Below, piece by piece: positions 1 through 6,141 of a stretch of DNA of 13,680 nt; position 1 is the first letter of the stretch; every line of letters starts with the position of its first letter. A program made the position numbers and the translations under genes. The notes under the pieces are model-generated. The model was not told the DNA's origin, searched no databases, and saw only the letters and a list, made by a program, of their open reading frames with translations. This DNA comes from Hermodarchaeum sp048939595. Lineage in GTDB: Archaea; Asgardarchaeota; Hermodarchaeia; Hermodarchaeales; Hermodarchaeaceae. The DNA is taken from contig JBHLPI010000055.1 in NCBI GenBank assembly GCA_048939595.1, positions 1 to 13,680 on the forward strand, read 5' to 3'.

Positions 1-81
1 ACCGCCTGTCTGAGAGTATCGATTCTGGGTTCTGTATCAGCTATGTTCTGTTGTTAAAATTCTTATGGTAGTCCGGAAGTT
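1..81. other. Non-coding left edge downstream of atpF
   Basis: This stretch lies just 3' of atpF. In most archaeal A-ATPase operons atpA would follow here. On the minus strand I find no ATG, GTG or TTG within these bases, so no neighbouring gene start can be supported. It is probably a leader or spacer for a gene beyond the window edge. Confidence 0.4.
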
Positions 82-405
82 TCAAAATCCTTCGAGTTCG
101 ACACCGATTGCACGTTTTACTAATCGGCGAATGGAGCTTTCCTTTCCTTCGAGACGACCTGTTTTATCCGGAATCTCAACAATGACAGGATATGGGCGTT
201 CAGAAAGTTCTTCGATTGTTTCGCGGTTTTCCTCTGCGAGTGGCTCTGTGATAATTATAATGGAGATATTCGAATCCTGAGAGAAGGTCAGAAGGGCTTG
301 GCGTGTTTCAGAAGCATCAGACGGAATATTAGAATTTAAGATTCCTGCGAGTCGAAAACCGACCACTGTATCAGTGTCGCCAATTATTGCGATTTTATCA
401 GTCAT
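82..405 (-). CDS. atpF: A-type (V-type) ATP synthase subunit F
   Basis: A 107-residue protein of the normal length for the F subunit, the small Rossmann-like protein of the central stalk of the archaeal A1Ao ATP synthase, which couples the A3B3 head to the membrane rotor. The family signature is visible: an N-terminal beta strand ending in IIGD, then VVGFRLAGI (residues 14-22). After this come a central hydrophobic strand (SIIIITE), a proline-rich strand (PVIVEIP) and the C-terminal RRLVKRAIGVEL helix typical of the family. The ATG at 403-405 has a GGTG Shine-Dalgarno at about 411-414. The gene starts 12 bases after the stop of the HTH regulator, so the two are probably co-transcribed. Other ATPase genes are not visible; they could lie to the left of the window. 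Confidence 0.93.
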   Translation of the reverse strand: MTDKIAIIGDTDTVVGFRLAGILNSNIPSDASETRQALLTFSQDSNISIIIITEPLAEENRETIEELSERPYPVIVEIPDKTGRLEGKESSIRRLVKRAIGVELEGF

Positions 406-417
406 TCTTTCACCAAA

Positions 418-1155
418 TCACTGTTTTTCGTTCATTGTCTGTTTCCGGAAATTTTGTAACCGTCGCAACATTCCGTTAACTGACTCTACTCGTGAGATTG
501 CTAAGGGAACTTGCTCTCTGTTGGCCAGCTCTTTTGCGAGATAATCGATTTGTTCTACACCATGTAGTACAAAAAGACTTGGCTTAACCGGACCTTTCAT
601 CGCCACCAATGGGGACCGACCTGTTGACACATTAACTAAAATCAGCACACGATCTTCAGTTGCTTCAAATAATTTTACGAAACCCATGCTAGAGAGAACA
701 TCTAAGGCTTCTGATGTGTCCACTATTAGGTACCCAAATACCTCACGGTCTTGTTGTTCCTCGCCAACAACTATTTGTCCACGAACAGATTCTAAAAAAT
801 CACTAATCGTAATTCCGTGGCTAAATTCGCTAATGTCTAAGATGATATTGGTAGGGATTTCAACTCCCATCATCCGCTGGAAGGCATTTACGACTTGACC
901 GCCATTTTGTTCATCCAATGTTATGATCGTTTCAACGAAACGTTTGATGGTTTTAGTTCCAGGTGATTGACGGCGACCACTTTCATAATCACTAATCACT
1001 GAAGGAGACACACTCAACGCTTCAGCTAATTCAATTTGCGGAATGTGAAACATCTCGCGCCATTTCCGCATAATGCGACCGGGATTATCAGATAATGAAA
1101 TTTCACCCGCAATGCGTCGAGCAAGACGTTGTCTGACTTGCGCCGCCACAGGCAT
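418..1155 (-). CDS. Cro/C1-type HTH transcriptional regulator
   Basis: About 245 residues. Counting from the upstream TTG at 1165-1167, residues 31-83 form a Cro/C1 (XRE) helix-turn-helix. RKWREMFHIPQIELAEAL leads into SVSPSVISDYESGRR, the classic recognition-helix pattern, followed by a short helix containing TIKRFVETI. Residues 110-235 form a conserved archaeal C-terminal domain (LDISEFSHGITISDFLESVRG and so on) resembling the COG1709-type predicted regulators; no ligand can be named. I prefer the ATG at 1153-1155 because a TATA-like box at about 1171-1183 would place transcription start almost at that codon (leaderless), leaving the TTG untranscribed. The gene lies just downstream of the tRNA and 12 bases upstream of atpF. 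Its target is unknown. Confidence 0.85.
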   Translation of the reverse strand: MPVAAQVRQRLARRIAGEISLSDNPGRIMRKWREMFHIPQIELAEALSVSPSVISDYESGRRQSPGTKTIKRFVETIITLDEQNGGQVVNAFQRMMGVEIPTNIILDISEFSHGITISDFLESVRGQIVVGEEQQDREVFGYLIVDTSEALDVLSSMGFVKLFEATEDRVLILVNVSTGRSPLVAMKGPVKPSLFVLHGVEQIDYLAKELANREQVPLAISRVESVNGMLRRLQNFRKQTMNEKQ

Positions 1156-1170
1156 AGCTACAGCCAACCC

Positions 1171-1184
1171 CTTATACTTTAAGT
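1171..1184 (-). promoter_or_regulatory. TATA-like promoter of the HTH regulator
   Basis: Read on the minus strand this is ACTTAAAGTATAAG, a good archaeal TATA element. It lies 16-29 bases upstream of the ATG at 1155 and fits a leaderless transcript. It also separates this gene from the tRNA transcription unit. Confidence 0.5.
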
Positions 1185-1231
1185 GCTTTACGGAATTTAA
1201 CGAAAATTACGGTAACTGACGAAGTATTTCT

Positions 1232-1238
1232 AAAAAAA
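1232..1238 (-). terminator. T7 terminator of the tRNA-Pro unit
   Basis: A run of seven T on the minus strand begins about 15 bases after the encoded CCA of the tRNA. It is flanked by an ATTTCT/AGAAAT inverted repeat. Oligo-T runs are the usual archaeal termination signal. Confidence 0.55.
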
Positions 1239-1269
1239 TTTCAGAAATAATTTGGTGGGCCGACGGGGA

Positions 1270-1298
1270 TTTTCTCCAACCAATACGCATCAGCTGGT
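1270..1298 (-). other. tRNA-Pro intron 4 (T loop, position 59/60)
   Basis: 29 nt. The intron helix is CCAGC/GTTGG. The 5' bulge AAA is cut AA|A and the 3' bulge AAT is cut AA|T. The central helix TTCA/AGAA has three of four pairs, and the outer helix is the T stem CGGGG/CCCCG. Splicing restores TTCAAAT. This is a relaxed but convincing bulge-helix-bulge motif. Confidence 0.82.
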
Positions 1299-1320
1299 TT
1301 TGAACCCCGGATCTCACGGA

Positions 1321-1353
1321 TATCCGCCATGATATTTCGAGTTTTATCATAGT
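1321..1353 (-). other. tRNA-Pro intron 3 (anticodon loop, canonical 37/38)
   Basis: 33 nt. This is a full hBHBh' motif. The outer helix is the anticodon stem CGCGG/CCGTG. The central helix is TTCG/CGGA, with 5' bulge GGA (cut GG|A) and 3' bulge TAT (cut TA|T). The intron helix CTATGAT/ATCATGG has 7 pairs. The cut sites reproduce the loop TTCGGGT exactly. Confidence 0.9.
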
Positions 1354-1368
1354 CCCGAACCGCGAATC

Positions 1369-1399
1369 TTTAGTGGTTCACAGGGATGTCCTGTTACCA
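1369..1399 (-). other. tRNA-Pro intron 2 (D arm, position 22/23)
   Basis: 31 nt. The bulge-helix-bulge elements are visible: central helix TGGT/ACTA, 5' bulge ATT cut as AT|T, and 3' bulge AAG cut as AA|G. The intron-side helix is GGT/ACC with ACAGG/CCTGT above it. Excision joins GGTAT to GATTCG, restoring the D arm exactly. Confidence 0.82.
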
Positions 1400-1407
1400 A
1401 TACCAAA

Positions 1408-1437
1408 CTAGATCAGGAAAATTTCTTTCCTGAAAAT
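1408..1437 (-). other. tRNA-Pro intron 1 (D loop, near positions 15/16)
   Basis: About 30 nt. The intron core is a strong hairpin, TCAGGAAA paired with TTTCCTGA. A direct repeat TCTAG occurs at both ends, so the exact junction can slide by five bases with the same mature product. A TAGA/TCTA 4-bp helix flanked by 3-nt bulges would instead give a 28-nt intron (1407-1434) and a D loop two bases longer than usual. The boundary is therefore uncertain. Confidence 0.7.
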
Positions 1438-1479
1438 CTAGACCATCGGCCCACTTGTGCAGGATACCATAATTAAGCT

Positions 1480-2316
1480 CTAAAATGTTTCTTTGTGCTT
1501 GCCTCTATCCTTTTTCAGTTCTTTGAGTGTTCCCAAGGGTGTATGATCAAGCATTATAATTTCAGCGTCATCTAACGATAAATGGCGAAAAAGAGGCGTT
1601 CTTAGATTTGCTATTGACGAATCCTCGTTCAGTATATGTCCTCGAAGCAAGCTAAGGTATGCTGGAATCACAAGAATATTCATTTGAAGAAGTTGCTGTT
1701 CTACTGCAGGATTTTGTAATGCATCTTCGCCCATCCACTTCTTCATCGCATCAATGATGGATGGTTTCCAGCTTGTTTTTACCCACACCCTATATGTAGC
1801 AAACTGATTCTTCATTTGTGAAATAGAGACGGCTGGATGAATGTGCCCCATTATCAAGCTGTCGCAGGAGAAAATCTCAGAAGAAGGGCGAGCATGACCA
1901 TGTAAAAGAAATATTTGGCGTGATTTGAATTTCAGAGGAAATCCTGCCGACGAAATGATTTTTGTGTTGTCGGGAACAACCAAATCTAAATCTGCGTCGT
2001 GGTTTCCTCGAATAATAGTAACAGCAGCCTGTTGCTGAAGGCTAGCTAATAATTGTGCAATCTGTTGGAATTCCTGTTTAGAAAAATCCCGAATAGAGTG
2101 CTTTAAATCACCTAGAATAACAATCTCACTGGGTCCAATATCAGAAACCAATTGTTCAAACTCTTTGATAATTCGTGTTCCCACATTTGATGAATAGTAC
2201 TCTTGCTTGAAGAGTGTTCGCTCATATCCAATATGTAAGTCTCCAACAATTAAGACACGCCGGGTTCCCTCTTCTAGCAGAAGGGCAGGCGAATTCTTTA
2301 TCAGCTTCAAATGCAT
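1480..2316 (-). CDS. COG1407-type metallophosphoesterase (Lhr-associated, ICC-like)
   Basis: 278 residues, calcineurin-like metallophosphoesterase fold. The dinuclear metal site is complete: GDLHIG (D26, H28), GDLKH (D70), GNHD (N105, H106, D107), LHGHARP (H139, H141) and GHIHP (H158, H160). This matches the archaeal SbcD-related predicted phosphoesterase family (COG1407). Family members are often encoded beside Lhr helicases in archaea and bacteria, and are proposed nucleases or phosphodiesterases in nucleic-acid repair. Here an Lhr gene lies 650 bases away on the same strand, separated by the SWIM gene on the opposite strand. The substrate is not shown by the sequence. The C-terminal 90 residues are a family-specific extension. 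The ATG at 2314-2316 has no clear Shine-Dalgarno. The stop is 27 bases before the tRNA 5' end, so the tRNA promoter overlaps the 3' end of this gene. Confidence 0.88.
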   Translation of the reverse strand: MHLKLIKNSPALLLEEGTRRVLIVGDLHIGYERTLFKQEYYSSNVGTRIIKEFEQLVSDIGPSEIVILGDLKHSIRDFSKQEFQQIAQLLASLQQQAAVTIIRGNHDADLDLVVPDNTKIISSAGFPLKFKSRQIFLLHGHARPSSEIFSCDSLIMGHIHPAVSISQMKNQFATYRVWVKTSWKPSIIDAMKKWMGEDALQNPAVEQQLLQMNILVIPAYLSLLRGHILNEDSSIANLRTPLFRHLSLDDAEIIMLDHTPLGTLKELKKDRGKHKETF

Positions 2317-2380
2317 TCTTGGTCAGTACTTCTAGACCCAATAGGTATTTTTTTCTTTATGATTAATGATTTGATAAGCA
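2317..2380. promoter_or_regulatory. Divergent promoter region, phosphoesterase / SWIM gene
   Basis: A 64-base AT-rich spacer between divergent start codons. On the minus strand an A-rich tract (AAAGAAAAAAATACC, about 2343-2357) could serve the phosphoesterase. On the plus strand CTTTATGATTAAT (about 2355-2367) lies 14-26 bases before the SWIM-gene ATG. Neither is a strong TATA match, but both genes must be expressed from here. Confidence 0.4.
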
Positions 2381-2812
2381 ATGAATGACGAACTTGAAAG
2401 TACCATCGCTGCCATCAAAAAATCCCATGCTATCTCCGGGTCTGATCTTCAAACATTAACACAGTATTGTGGAGATCGATTTTGGAAGGCGCTTCAAGCA
2501 GTAGCTCAGGATTTAGTCAAAAAATATGTATTCGAACCAAGTGGCAGGGAGGCCTGGGTGGTTGTTGGCAAATCACGGGATTATCGTGTTTTATCTGAAT
2601 TATATTGTGACTGTGAGGATTTCTATATCAACGTGATAGTCAAACGTACAGCGGATTTATGCTACCACATTCTGGCTCAAACTCTTGCAGAAGCACTTGA
2701 TCTATACTCCGAAATTCGTATAGATGATATGCGGTATGATACCCTACGAGCAGAGTGGGAAATGATCCCAGAGACACCGAAAACCTCGAAACCTAAGAAA
2801 GAGAACCTTTGA
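2381..2812 (+). CDS. SWIM zinc-finger protein (Sws1/Shu2-like)
   Basis: 143 residues. The recognisable part is the SWIM zinc motif CxCx(n)CxH: C76 and C78 in YCDCED, then C94 and H96 in DLCYH, followed by an amphipathic helix (ILAQTLAEALDL). The N-terminal 70 residues include a beta segment, AWVVVGKSRDYRVL, of the kind that precedes SWIM fingers. The tail (about 125-143) is charged, Lys/Pro-rich and probably disordered. SWIM proteins of this size in archaea have been linked to eukaryotic Sws1/Shu2, partners of Rad51 paralogues in homologous recombination; they bind DNA or protein. A recombination role here is inference, supported by the neighbouring Lhr, phosphoesterase and RPA genes. The start is the ATG at 2381, with no Shine-Dalgarno and probably a leaderless transcript. 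Confidence 0.75.
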   Translation: MNDELESTIAAIKKSHAISGSDLQTLTQYCGDRFWKALQAVAQDLVKKYVFEPSGREAWVVVGKSRDYRVLSELYCDCEDFYINVIVKRTADLCYHILAQTLAEALDLYSEIRIDDMRYDTLRAEWEMIPETPKTSKPKKENL

Positions 2813-2831
2813 ATAAACTTAAAAACTAGTA

Positions 2832-2963
2832 ATGGAAGGTGCCTGCAAGGTTCCCCACATGAGTGTGTTATATCAAATCTATTATTTGGTGACAATCGGG
2901 CTATCTATTCTAGCCAGTTTCCTAATTTTAGCATACCATATTCTGAGTGGTCGTGAAGAATAG
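2832..2963 (+). CDS. Putative 34-43 aa single-pass membrane protein
   Basis: A small open frame between the SWIM gene and the convergent Lhr gene, ending at TAG 2961-2963. An ATG at 2832 gives 43 residues; the second ATG at 2859 gives 34. The latter begins MSVLYQIYYLVTIGL and continues through a hydrophobic stretch (SILASFLILAYHIL) to a charged end SGREE. That is the layout of a one-span membrane peptide with its C terminus carrying charged residues. An AAGGT lies 8 bases before the second ATG, a weak Shine-Dalgarno. I do not recognise a family. It lies 19 bases after the SWIM stop and ends 5 bases before the Lhr stop. It could be chance, but the hydrophobic segment fills the whole frame. Confidence 0.4.
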   Translation: MEGACKVPHMSVLYQIYYLVTIGLSILASFLILAYHILSGREE

Positions 2964-2968
2964 TAATA

Positions 2969-5785
2969 CTATAAGTCTGTTTTTGATTCAGCCCACCACT
3001 CACGAGTCCTAATAAACTGCTTTTCATTTTCTAAAATTAAACGATAGAACTCACTTTCTGGGCGTTCATGGCTTCCTGCAAGAATTCGTTTCACAACGGT
3101 TGGTCCAATCCCTCGACCAGCCATTGCGATTAAGGCCGGCTTTCCATAATTTAGAACTACTTCTGCATTTTCTCGCCCCTTTCGTAACGCTCTCTTTTCG
3201 TCGGGTGATAGCTTCATCCCCGCACGATGATGCCGAATTGCTTGCTGCAATAACTCATCTGTTGGAAACACTCCTGCAACTTGTCTTGAGGCGCATTTTT
3301 TACACTGTGGGTGCTCATCTAAATGCTTGATTGTACGAACGCTAGACCATTGACCACAGTGTAAACAAACCAAGCGTACTTTCCGGTTTAGGAGACGGTT
3401 TTTCGTTTGTTCTAGAATGTATGCTTCTGGGACTTTAGGTTCAAGGAACTCACCGAATCGCGCAAGAATTTGCTTCGCAAAAGGAGAGGGTCGTTTTCTA
3501 TACAATTGGATTATTGAGATGTTGTTGGTATGGATTCTTTCCAATAGTGCGCGGGTCTCGTCGATGTCCAACTTGTCAACATAAAACTCTCTGAGCGCCT
3601 CCTCAATAATTGGAGTGCCTGTGAAATATTGCATGATTCGAAGAAGTTGGCTACTCCTAAGACTAGCGGACTTTGAAATAACTCCAAATCTCCGAGCCAC
3701 ATGCAAAAAACGTCGGGCAAAATAAGGTGATCTTAGCAGTATCAACTCTAATAATTCATCCATATGATTGGGATCAAGTGACTGGAGGCCTTCCTTCAGT
3801 GCGTCAGCTATGTCATAAGCTCCCCCGCGTTCAAAGCGGAACAGTATGCGGTATTGATCGGCATGAAATACAATATCTCTCCCTAATTGGGAAGTTAATA
3901 GGGCTGCTAGTAGTCGACCCAGGGTTTGATTAATGCGGGTACCAAAAGAAGAATGGATCACAATTAACTCATATCCAACCTCAATAATCAAGGTCTGGTT
4001 ATCAGGGATGAAGTTACTTTGAATTTGCTCTCTTATTGTTTTGAGTTGGATTTCTTTTGCAGAATCATTGATATTAATTTCATATGACAAGGCTTCGGGG
4101 TGATCTATTTTTTGTGCGATATCTCCCCATAACTTACTAACCCCCTCTGCAACCATCTTTGATACGGGAATTAGTTCTCCACTCCAACGGGGTATCCGCC
4201 CTTTGGTTTGGTGAATCGCAGTTACGTATACAGATTCCTCGTCTTGTTTGACAACTTCCCATGGGCGTCCCCGAAGCACGAGAATATTACCAGTTTGCCC
4301 ATATTCTTCAGCAAAACCAGTGTCAAGGCGTCCTACTGGTCTATTTGTGGCGACATTGATAACCCGATGATGGGGGGTATCCGGGATGACCGAGAGGTTC
4401 TCAAAATAATAGGAATAGGACTTTCGACGGGGGCGCAGAATCACATCGTCTCTTGATATTAATCCTTCCTTCTGAAGATACTCTAACACTTGAGTAATCT
4501 TCTCAGCATCGAGGTTGCTATAGGGTGAAGCCCTTTTGATGATTTCTGTAGCATGCGCATAGGTGAGGGTTTTGTATTCAATCGCCAATCCCACTAGTTG
4601 ATGGGCAACAATATCTAATGCATTATAGTGGATGGGTGGGGTTTCAAGTTGACCTTCTAAGGCGTTTTTCCCAACCACAATTCCCTCACAAACATCATCA
4701 AACTTGGTTGTAAGGATTATGCCCTTTGCTTTGCGACCCAGTTGGTGTCCTGCTCGACCAACCCGCTGTACTAATCGAATAACCTGGCGTGGTGACCCAT
4801 ACTGGATTACTAAATCCACTGTGCCAATATCCAGTCCTAGCTCCAAAGATGAAGTACAGACCAGATACGGGATTTCTCCTGCCTTGAATTTCTGTTCTGC
4901 TTCGATTCGTGCCTCTCGTGAAAGTGATCCATGGTGCACGCCTGATTCCTGATTATGTAGACGTGCTAGTCGGAGAGCGAGCGCCTCGGCAGATTGCCTT
5001 TCATTGCAAAAGATAAGTGTAGATGAATGGTGTGAAACTAGTTCCCAGATTCGTTCAGCTGGTCCATCGAGGGGAGTTTTCTCCTCATCACCATATGAAA
5101 AGGGGCAATATTCAAGGGAAAATTGGAATGTCTTCTCAGCTGGAGATTTGATGATGCTGGCCTTTTTCTCTCCCCCAACAAAGTCACGAATTTCCTTGGG
5201 GTTTCCAACTGTTGCAGACAACCCAATACGTTGGAAAGGCTCTTTGCAAAGCTCGCGAAGGCGCTCTAAGCCTACTGTTAACTGGACCCCACGTTTGCTG
5301 GATGCCAGCTCGTGAATCTCATCAATTACAACGCATTGGATTGTACGAAGAGTCTCTCGAATTTTTTTTCCGGTCAAGATAGCTTGAAGGCTTTCTGGTG
5401 TTGTAACTAGAATAAGCGGTGGTTCTAGCATTTGGCGGCGACGCGTACTAGCTTGAGTATCACCATGTCTAACATCGGCTTTTACCTGCAGATTATTGGC
5501 AATTAGAACGAGCCTCCGAAGAATATCGCGATTAAGCGCTCTAAGAGGACTTATCCAAAGCAGATTAATCCCCTCTTTAGCTGGCGGGTTGGTTAGAATA
5601 TGATGCAATCTGGGTAGAAAGGCGGCTTCTGTTTTTCCATGGCCTGTTGGGGCTATAATAAGGAGATTTTCATTTTGTAGCACTCTTGTGATGGTCCGAT
5701 TTTGGATTGGAGTGGGTTTGCTAAATCCTATCTTACTCAATTCATTTTGAATTCGGGGGTCCAGTAATGAGAAGACGTTTTTCAT
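2969..5785 (-). CDS. lhr: Lhr-type superfamily 2 helicase (Lhr-core, zinc-finger variant)
   Basis: 938 residues, the usual size of an Lhr core protein. Motifs in order: Q-motif-like GFSKPTPIQ (21-29), Walker A APTGHGKT (45-52), DEIH (155-158), SAT (190-192), TSSLELGLDIG (311-321) and QRVGRAGH (340-347). The long Lhr winged-helix and domain-4 region follows. Near the C terminus CLHC (807-810) and CKKC (828-831) form a four-cysteine zinc finger, and GRGIGPTVVKRIL (about 890-902) resembles a helix-hairpin-helix. Lhr proteins are 3'-5' DNA and RNA-DNA translocases implicated in replication-coupled repair; this cannot be assigned confidently to a particular archaeal Lhr subgroup. The ATG at 5783-5785 has GAGG 11 bases upstream. 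It shares the neighbourhood with its phosphoesterase partner, the SWIM protein and RPA. Confidence 0.93.
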   Translation of the reverse strand: MKNVFSLLDPRIQNELSKIGFSKPTPIQNRTITRVLQNENLLIIAPTGHGKTEAAFLPRLHHILTNPPAKEGINLLWISPLRALNRDILRRLVLIANNLQVKADVRHGDTQASTRRRQMLEPPLILVTTPESLQAILTGKKIRETLRTIQCVVIDEIHELASSKRGVQLTVGLERLRELCKEPFQRIGLSATVGNPKEIRDFVGGEKKASIIKSPAEKTFQFSLEYCPFSYGDEEKTPLDGPAERIWELVSHHSSTLIFCNERQSAEALALRLARLHNQESGVHHGSLSREARIEAEQKFKAGEIPYLVCTSSLELGLDIGTVDLVIQYGSPRQVIRLVQRVGRAGHQLGRKAKGIILTTKFDDVCEGIVVGKNALEGQLETPPIHYNALDIVAHQLVGLAIEYKTLTYAHATEIIKRASPYSNLDAEKITQVLEYLQKEGLISRDDVILRPRRKSYSYYFENLSVIPDTPHHRVINVATNRPVGRLDTGFAEEYGQTGNILVLRGRPWEVVKQDEESVYVTAIHQTKGRIPRWSGELIPVSKMVAEGVSKLWGDIAQKIDHPEALSYEININDSAKEIQLKTIREQIQSNFIPDNQTLIIEVGYELIVIHSSFGTRINQTLGRLLAALLTSQLGRDIVFHADQYRILFRFERGGAYDIADALKEGLQSLDPNHMDELLELILLRSPYFARRFLHVARRFGVISKSASLRSSQLLRIMQYFTGTPIIEEALREFYVDKLDIDETRALLERIHTNNISIIQLYRKRPSPFAKQILARFGEFLEPKVPEAYILEQTKNRLLNRKVRLVCLHCGQWSSVRTIKHLDEHPQCKKCASRQVAGVFPTDELLQQAIRHHRAGMKLSPDEKRALRKGRENAEVVLNYGKPALIAMAGRGIGPTVVKRILAGSHERPESEFYRLILENEKQFIRTREWWAESKTDL

Positions 5786-5840
5786 TTATCTCGGAACCTC
5801 AGTTGTAGAAACTGAAATACTCGGAATTTTTTATCAAACC

Positions 5841-5870
5841 CTTATAGGTGCACTGGCAATGTGCTATAAG
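5841..5870. repeat. Imperfect inverted repeat in the Lhr upstream region
   Basis: Arms CTTATAGGTGCAC (5841-5853) and GTGCTATAAG (5861-5870) are near-complementary, with a 2-base difference and a 7-base spacer. Each arm contains a TATA-like CTATAAG facing one of the two divergent reading frames, Lhr to the left and the small frameshifted ORF to the right. It could be a shared operator or simply two back-to-back promoters. Confidence 0.4.
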
Positions 5871-5891
5871 TGTCCTACCATAATACACTTA

Positions 5892-6138
5892 ATGGGGTTA
5901 AGCAATTTCAATCTCTTTATTTAATTTTCCAGATTCTGAATCTATTAGAAAAACGATTATAGAGCCTTTAAAGGAAAATAATTGTCTGACTGTAAGAGAA
6001 TTATCTGTTAAGACACTTATTACAGCAAGAAACTTAAGAACAGGTTATTTGTGTCCCATGGAAAATGAAGACATCCGTGAAAAGGTAGGAAAAAGAAAAG
6101 GGAAAGGTGGTTCAGTTCTCTGGGGGCTAAAAGAATAG
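5892..6138 (+). pseudogene. Frameshifted small ORF of foreign-like composition
   Basis: An ATG at 5892 opens a frame that stops after ten residues (MGLSNFNLFI). From 5902 a different frame is open for 78 codons to TAG 6136-6138, but without an ATG, GTG or TTG near its beginning. Joining the two at the T-rich stretch around 5913-5928 would give one protein of about 80 residues. It would contain helical segments (SIRKTIIEPLKENN, TVRELSVKTLITARN) and a basic GKRKGKGG region, perhaps a DNA-binding protein. I do not recognise a family. A TATA-like CTATAAG lies 18-24 bases before the ATG. Arginine codons are almost all AGA (5 of 6), unlike the CGT/CGA of RPA, and the segment is AT-rich. This suggests imported DNA. 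The frameshift may be decay, a sequencing error, or programmed slippage. Confidence 0.45.
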
Positions 6139-6141
6139 ATA

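Larger units (their letters stand above)
1253..1452 (-). tRNA. tRNA-Pro(CGG) interrupted by four introns, CCA encoded
   Basis: Exons on the minus strand, 5' to 3', are about 1452-1438, 1407-1400, 1368-1354, 1320-1299 and 1269-1253. Joined, they give acceptor GGGCCGA/TCGGCCC, then TG, a D arm GTC...GAT with A14, G15, G18, G19 and A21, and anticodon stem CGCGG/CCGTG. The loop is TTCGGGT (anticodon CGG at 1355-1357), the variable loop AGATC gives a G15-C48 pair, and the T arm is CGGGG-TTCAAAT-CCCCG. A73 and a genomic CCA (1253-1255) follow. The mature length is 74 nt plus CCA, normal for archaeal tRNA-Pro, and G35, G36 and A73 are known proline identity elements. Introns fall in the D loop (twice), at 37/38 and at 59/60. 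A TATA-like ATAATTAA lies at 1469-1476 just upstream, and a T7 run follows. Confidence 0.92.

Noticed and set aside
1..81. Start of atpA or another ATPase subunit
   Set aside because: No ATG, GTG or TTG on the minus strand in this stretch and no recognisable ATPase sequence in any frame.
1253..1452. Interpretation as a split or permuted tRNA
   Set aside because: All five exon pieces are in normal 5'-3' order on one strand within 200 bases, and the joins fit intron removal. No rearranged order or distant half is needed.
1237..1460. tRNA pseudogene
   Set aside because: All stems pair, the conserved tertiary bases are present, and three splice motifs restore the exact loops. Neutral decay would not preserve this.
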